Below are positions 39,591 through 42,918 of a stretch of DNA of 42,918 nt, piece after piece (positions within the stretch are counted from its first letter, which is position 1; each line of letters opens with the position of its first letter). The position numbers and the translations under genes were made by a program. The stretch spans positions 1 to 42,918 of the forward strand of contig JABFXP010000101.1 of assembly GCA_013361685.1 (NCBI GenBank). The letters run 5' to 3'. The DNA is from Catenulispora sp. GTDB lineage: Bacteria > Actinomycetota > Actinomycetes > Streptomycetales > Catenulisporaceae. The notes beneath the pieces are model-generated. The model was not told the DNA's origin. It saw only the letters and a list, made by a program, of their open reading frames with translations, and did no database searches.

Positions 39591-39843
39591 CGAATGGTCC
39601 AACACCGACGGGGTCATCGAGTTCGGCCCGGGACGCTGCACGCTCCACGCCACCGCCGACACGCTGACGCTGTCCGTCGAGGCCGACGACCCGCAGCAGA
39701 TGCGGCGCGTCCAGGACGGGATCACGCGGAGGCTGGAACGCATCGGCCGCCGCGACCAGCTGACCGTTGTCTGGAGCCCGGCCCCGCCGGAGACCGAGGT
39801 CGCGTCATCGGCCCGACGAAGGCCGGGCCGGGGCGATGCTTGA
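39583..39843 (+). pseudogene. Truncated DUF2218 gene (C-terminal part only)
   Basis: From 39583 the plus strand reads VTIEWSNTDGVIEFGPGRCT then LHATADTLTLSVEADDPQQM RRVQDGITRRLERIG and DQLTVVW. This is the C-terminal two-thirds of DUF2218 proteins (…GTIDFG-x-G-x-C…HLERFGRRE-x-LTVTW). The N-terminal third is missing: the frame upstream is antisense to the ArsR remnant. A frame starting at 39511 exists but its first 24 residues are a shadow. Confidence 0.78.
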
Positions 39844-39914
39844 CGCCCTGTATCAAGCCCCGCGCAGCGGTGAGCAGTTGGCTCGCGTGCTGTCCGGTGG
39901 ATCGAGCGGGGACG

Positions 39915-40595
39915 TTATCCCGCCGTGGTGTGGTGGAGTTCGGTCGGCGCCGGGGCCGTATCGGCGGATTCGGCAGAGGTCAGCAGCGGTCGCAGCGGTG
40001 TGCGCTCGGCCCATCTGAGCAGCCCGGTCAGCGGGTTGCGGACCACCGGCCAGCCCAGCAGCATCAGCGTGCTGCTGATGAACGCGGCGGCAATGACGTC
40101 GTGCGGGTAGTGCTGGCCGAGGTAGACCCGGGAGAAGCCCTCCAGCGCCGCCAGGACAATCGCGATCGCTCCAAGCCGCCGGTTGATCAGGAACACGCCG
40201 AGCGCCAGCGCGGTGGCGATCGTGGTGTGGTTGGACGGGAAGGAGTAGTCGGTCAGACCCGGGCACGGCTGGACGGTGACGACGTGGGCGAGGGCGTCGC
40301 AGGGCCGCGTCTCGGTGAAGACCTGCTTCAGGCCCAGGTTGGCGGCGACCGCGACGACGGTTCCGACCCCGGTCCACACCACGGCGGTCATCGCCGTGCG
40401 GTCCCCGGCGCGGCGGGCGGGCCACCACGCCAGGGCGGCCAACACGGCCAGGGCCGCGACGCCGGCGGTGGTGTAGGCGGACATGAACGGCTGGAGCCAG
40501 TGCGTGCGCTGGGCGAAGTCGGTGACGTCCCGGTACCAGCCGTCGTCGATCCCGGTGCCAAAGCCGGAGGCGGCCGGGGCCGCTGCGGGCGTCAT
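39915..40595 (-). CDS. PAP2-family membrane phosphatase
   Basis: A 226-residue integral membrane phosphatase with the three PAP2 motifs: KQVFTETRP (C1), YSFPSNHTT (C2, catalytic His) and SRVYLGQHYPHDV (C3, nucleophile His). Five to six membrane helices surround them. It likely removes phosphate from a lipid such as undecaprenyl pyrophosphate or phosphatidate outside the membrane. ATG 40595 overlaps the 27-aa ORF stop as ATGA. Two tandem TCTAC…GTAGA dyads lie ~100 bp upstream. Confidence 0.92.
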   Translation of the reverse strand: MTPAAAPAASGFGTGIDDGWYRDVTDFAQRTHWLQPFMSAYTTAGVAALAVLAALAWWPARRAGDRTAMTAVVWTGVGTVVAVAANLGLKQVFTETRPCDALAHVVTVQPCPGLTDYSFPSNHTTIATALALGVFLINRRLGAIAIVLAALEGFSRVYLGQHYPHDVIAAAFISSTLMLLGWPVVRNPLTGLLRWAERTPLRPLLTSAESADTAPAPTELHHTTAG

Positions 40596-40675
40596 GAGGT
40601 CGCGCCGGCCTGCCCGGCCGCAGTCCCGGTCGGAACTGCCTCATCCTCGCCTGCCGCGTTCTGCTTGGTGATCAC
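40592..40675 (-). CDS. 27-aa ORF coupled to the PAP2 gene
   Basis: GTG 40675, with GGGAG about 8 nt before it, opens MITKQNAAGEDEAVPTGTAA then GQAGATS, ending in TGA that overlaps the PAP2 ATG (ATGA). The composition is Ala/Gly/Thr-rich, with no membrane segment. It may be a leader that couples translation of PAP2. I recognise no family. Confidence 0.4.
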   Translation of the reverse strand: MITKQNAAGEDEAVPTGTAAGQAGATS

Positions 40676-40695
40676 CGCGAGCGCTCCCAATCTCT

Positions 40696-40730
40696 TCTAC
40701 AAGCCAGTAGAATTTCTACGGGAGTGTAGA
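40696..40730. promoter_or_regulatory. Two tandem TCTAC-N6-GTAGA dyads
   Basis: TCTAC-AAGCCA-GTAGA (40696-40711) and TCTAC-GGGAGT-GTAGA (40715-40730) are separated by 3 bp. The arms are identical while the spacers differ, which indicates selection on the arms. This is upstream of the 27-aa ORF/PAP2 unit on the minus strand. CTAC…GTAG dyads are like BlaI/CopY-family operators (an M56 BlaR1-like gene lies at the window end). The regulator is not identified. Confidence 0.6.
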
Positions 40731-40815
40731 CGAAAGGTGAAGTCTCGGTGAACCCTCTGGGAATCCGGAACGCTGCTCGCCATCGGCAAACCGGGGGGCT
40801 GCTCCGCCTTGTCAG

Positions 40816-42018
40816 TCAGGCTCGGGATGTCAGCTTCCTCCGACGGGCAGCCTGCACGACGATGACCAGCGGTCCGGCGGCGATCAGGGCGGCCAGGGCT
40901 GCGTATCCGTAGGTCAGTGTGGCGGCGGTGGCGACCGCGCCGACCAGCAGCGGGCCTCCGGCGTCGCCCAGTTCGCGGCCGAGTTCGGCCGAGCCCATGG
41001 TCTGGCCCAGCCGCTCGGCCGGGGTGGCCGCGGCCAGGGCGGCGAAGCCGAGCGGGGTGATCACCCCGGTTCCGGCTCCGATCAACGCGGCGGCGAGCAG
41101 GACTCCGGCGGCTGTCGGCAGCATCGCGGCGGCCAGCCCGGCGGCGGTGAGTGCGAGACCGGCCGTCAGGCCCATACGAGTGCTGAGACGTTGCGCGTCC
41201 AGGGCTCGGCCTGCCCTGGGCTGCACGAGTGCCGCGCATAGCGCCAGTACGGAGACCGCGGCTCCGGTGGCCACCGTGTCCAGCCCGGCTGCGGTTCCGG
41301 AGACCGGCAGGAACCCGACGCCGACCGACAGCGCGGCGGTGGCGGCGGCAAGTGCGCCGGTGGGGCCGAGGAACGCCGGATCGGCCAGCCGCCGCGCCAG
41401 GTCCACCACGGTCTGCCGCTGCTTGGGCAGCGGCGCGACATGCGGCACGGCGACCGCGACCCAGGCGGCGACTGCCACGCCGAGCACGGCCAGCACCGCG
41501 AACAGCAGCCGCAGACCGCCAGCCCAGACCAGCAGACCACCGAGCAAGGGTCCTGCGGTGTAGCCGATCGACTTGTAGAAGCCGTAGCTTCCGAACGCAC
41601 GTCCGTGCTTCGCGGCCGAGTTGAGCCTGGCCACCAGGGAGGACGCGGCCGGGGAGAACGCGGAGGCGGCGGCCCCCTGGGCCAGGCGGGCGGCCCACAG
41701 CCAGCCGGGGCTGTCGAGGAGCACGTAGGACCCGGAGGCGAGAGCGAAGGCGATCAGGCCGCCGAGCATCATCTTGCGGGCGCCGACCTTGTCGGCCAGG
41801 GTGCCGAAGACCGGCTTGAGGAGCACCTCGGCCCCGTCGTACAGGGCCAGCAGCCCGCCCAGGACCAGCAGCGACCGGACCCCGCCCGCGCCGACGTGGC
41901 CGAGGTTGGCCGCGATGCCGTGCGCACCGAACGCGGTGGTGAACCCGGCCGCGTACAGCGGCCACATCGCCCGCTTCGGCGCGGCGGCCTGCTCGGCCTG
42001 CTCGACATGCCCGGTCAT
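40816..42018 (-). CDS. MFS transporter coupled to ChrB
   Basis: A 400-residue, 12-helix major facilitator protein. Motif A appears as PVFGTLADKVGARKMMLGGL, and the sixth-helix region as SYGFYKSIGYTAGPLLGGLL. ATG 42018 shares a base with the chrB stop (TGATG); an ATG three bases earlier is equally possible, but too close to AGGAGG. Similar MFS proteins are often found next to ChrB-like genes and are annotated as chromate or drug exporters. There is no ChrA (CHR) transporter here. Substrate not determined. Confidence 0.85.
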   Translation of the reverse strand: MTGHVEQAEQAAAPKRAMWPLYAAGFTTAFGAHGIAANLGHVGAGGVRSLLVLGGLLALYDGAEVLLKPVFGTLADKVGARKMMLGGLIAFALASGSYVLLDSPGWLWAARLAQGAAASAFSPAASSLVARLNSAAKHGRAFGSYGFYKSIGYTAGPLLGGLLVWAGGLRLLFAVLAVLGVAVAAWVAVAVPHVAPLPKQRQTVVDLARRLADPAFLGPTGALAAATAALSVGVGFLPVSGTAAGLDTVATGAAVSVLALCAALVQPRAGRALDAQRLSTRMGLTAGLALTAAGLAAAMLPTAAGVLLAAALIGAGTGVITPLGFAALAAATPAERLGQTMGSAELGRELGDAGGPLLVGAVATAATLTYGYAALAALIAAGPLVIVVQAARRRKLTSRA

Positions 42019-42581
42019 CATGCCTCCTTGCCGTGGACGGCCTCGAAGACGCGCTCGGCGAAGTCCTCGCAGACCTGCGCGCAGTGCTTCAGCCGCTCCC
42101 CGGCCGTCGGGGCCTCGGGAGCGCCGAAGACGTCGCGGGCGGTCAGGTCGCGGTGCCAGCGCCGCAGCCGCTCCAGGCTCTGTTCCTCTTCCTCCAGCTC
42201 GGCCAGGGTGAACTTGCTCTTGGCGATCTCTTTGGCGATCTCGGCCTCGAACTTGCCGCAGTCGGCCAGGAACTCGGCCCACTCCTCACTGCGCGCGGCG
42301 GTGAACATCGCCTCGAAGCGTGCCGCGTCGGCCTCGCTGCGTCCGGCGGCGTCCAAGGCCACGGCCTGACCGTCGGCGCGGTCGGTCAGCTCCAGTGCGC
42401 GGCTTACGCCTTCGGCGAACATCGGCACATCCGGCACGGCCCACACGCCCTGGCCCAGCGACAGCGCGCCGACCCGGCTCAGCTCCCGCCAAACCGCGAC
42501 CCGGTGTTTCGACGGCTGCGCGGGCAGCTTGATCACGAGGATGAGCCAGCGGGCGGCCGACGCCGGAGCATTATTTGTCAC
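42018..42581 (-). CDS. chrB: ChrB N-terminal-domain protein
   Basis: A 187-residue protein beginning RWLILVIKLPAQPSKHRVAV then WRELSRVGALSLGQGVWAVP, the ChrB N-terminal signature, ending with coiled helices FEAEIAKEIAKSKFTLAELE. Full-length ChrB has a second catalytic-like domain of ~150 residues, which is missing, as in many actinobacterial single-domain versions. ChrB proteins sense chromate and regulate chromate-resistance genes; here the partner is an MFS exporter. Start GTG 42581. Dyad at 42592-42605 may be its own operator. Confidence 0.82.
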   Translation of the reverse strand: MTNNAPASAARWLILVIKLPAQPSKHRVAVWRELSRVGALSLGQGVWAVPDVPMFAEGVSRALELTDRADGQAVALDAAGRSEADAARFEAMFTAARSEEWAEFLADCGKFEAEIAKEIAKSKFTLAELEEEEQSLERLRRWHRDLTARDVFGAPEAPTAGERLKHCAQVCEDFAERVFEAVHGKEA

Positions 42582-42591
42582 ATCGATGAAT

Positions 42592-42605
42592 GTAACACGC
42601 GTTAC
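42592..42605. promoter_or_regulatory. Dyad upstream of chrB
   Basis: GTAAC-ACGC-GTTAC (42592-42605), 11 bp before the chrB start, with further half-matches GATGA (42585-42589) and TCATC (42606-42610) outside it. A repressor such as ChrB or a TetR-type protein could bind there. Evidence is the symmetry alone. Confidence 0.4.
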
Positions 42606-42728
42606 TCATCAGGTTGTAGCGAAAGATTCACCCACACATCCTGACGGCCTCGGGACCGCGTAGCGGAGTCCCGTGTCCGGATGTTCGCCGACGGTCTTCG
42701 CACCGGCGGGTCGGTCGGCTGCGGCGGC

Positions 42729-42918
42729 TCACTGCCGGTGATGAATGGTGCTGGCCGCTTCCAGCAGGTTGTGCAGGTCGCGGGCGGCCTCGATCGCGCA
42801 CAGCCCGGCCAGCCCGGCCACCGCGCAGGTCGCGGCGATCAGCAGCAGCCGCCGTGCCGGGGGCGGGGCCAGCAGCGCCGCGACCCGACGGGGCACCGGG
42901 CCCGCGCCGGCCATCGCC
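42729..42918 (-). CDS. C-terminal end of an M56 (BlaR1-like) metallopeptidase
   Basis: The minus-strand frame is open at the window edge and ends at 42729. It reads PRRVAALLAPPPARRLLLIA then TCAVAGLAGLCAIEAARDLH NLLEAASTIHHRQ. Actinobacterial M56 peptidases typically end with 'RV-x-ALL-x-PP', a last membrane helix and 'A-x-EAA-x-D-x-x-x-LFE', which fits. The zinc motif HExxH would lie outside the window. Such proteins usually pair with a BlaI repressor. Region 42606-42728 shows nothing but a weak hairpin (42651-42673). Confidence 0.6.
   Translation of the reverse strand, partial: AMAGAGPVPRRVAALLAPPPARRLLLIAATCAVAGLAGLCAIEAARDLHNLLEAASTIHHRQ

Noticed and set aside
1-42918. CRISPR array or rRNA genes
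   Set aside because: No regularly spaced short repeats with unique spacers and no rRNA-like sequence were seen on either strand.

Overview
The window is very GC-rich, densely packed DNA with many GTG starts and ATGA/GTGA stop-start overlaps. Together with DUF3073, a BlaR1-like M56 tail, an ECF42/DGPF pair and ArsR-Hyc synteny with Mycobacterium, this points to a high-GC actinomycete (Actinomycetota, perhaps a filamentous soil genus). I cannot name the species from sequence alone.

Region 1 (1-13.6 kb): a carbohydrate-binding protein tail, then a divergent sugar-use locus. Leftward runs a ribose-type ABC importer (ATPase, permease, binding lipoprotein, second permease). Rightward runs a chain of eight ORFs joined by seven 4-nt ATGA overlaps: a 40-aa ORF, UxaA-type dehydratase, SMP-30 lactonase, two SDR dehydrogenases, GlcD-like and GlcF-like oxidase subunits, and a LysR regulator. 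The set fits a non-phosphorylative oxidative sugar route ending in a 2-hydroxyacid that GlcDF would oxidise. The C-C cleaving enzyme is not in the window.

Region 2 (13.6-17.6 kb): gene fragments (ABC-2 permease, NarL-type regulator, HAD phosphatase), then a 3' tRNA-Lys fragment flanked on both sides by paired repeats resembling integrase arm sites, then a tyrosine integrase and an excisionase-like gene. This is an integrative-element end with an attP-like layout.

Region 3 (17.6-29.7 kb): an ArsR-controlled membrane complex related to hydrogenase-4/formate hydrogenlyase, in the same gene order as M. tuberculosis Rv0081-Rv0087. Its large subunit has a single cysteine and so cannot hold a NiFe centre. 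A second ArsR operon follows: SulP transporter, PPOX-like protein, DUF3073, STAS and DUF2795. Both operons begin with a small helical protein overlapping an ArsR gene, preceded by a palindrome. A phnA-like gene with an apparent 3' frameshift lies between them.

Region 4 (29.7-42.9 kb): a stretch of gene debris, a TetR-controlled MFS/MMPL export pair with a doubled palindromic operator, an ECF42 sigma/DGPF pair, an NTF2-like/HxlR/YjbR cluster, two SRPBCC genes next to an N-terminally truncated ArsR that is joined head-to-head to a truncated DUF2218 gene, a PAP2 phosphatase with a coupled 27-aa ORF, a ChrB-like/MFS pair, and the tail of an M56 peptidase.

All functions are inferred by reading the translations and motifs; no database search was run.
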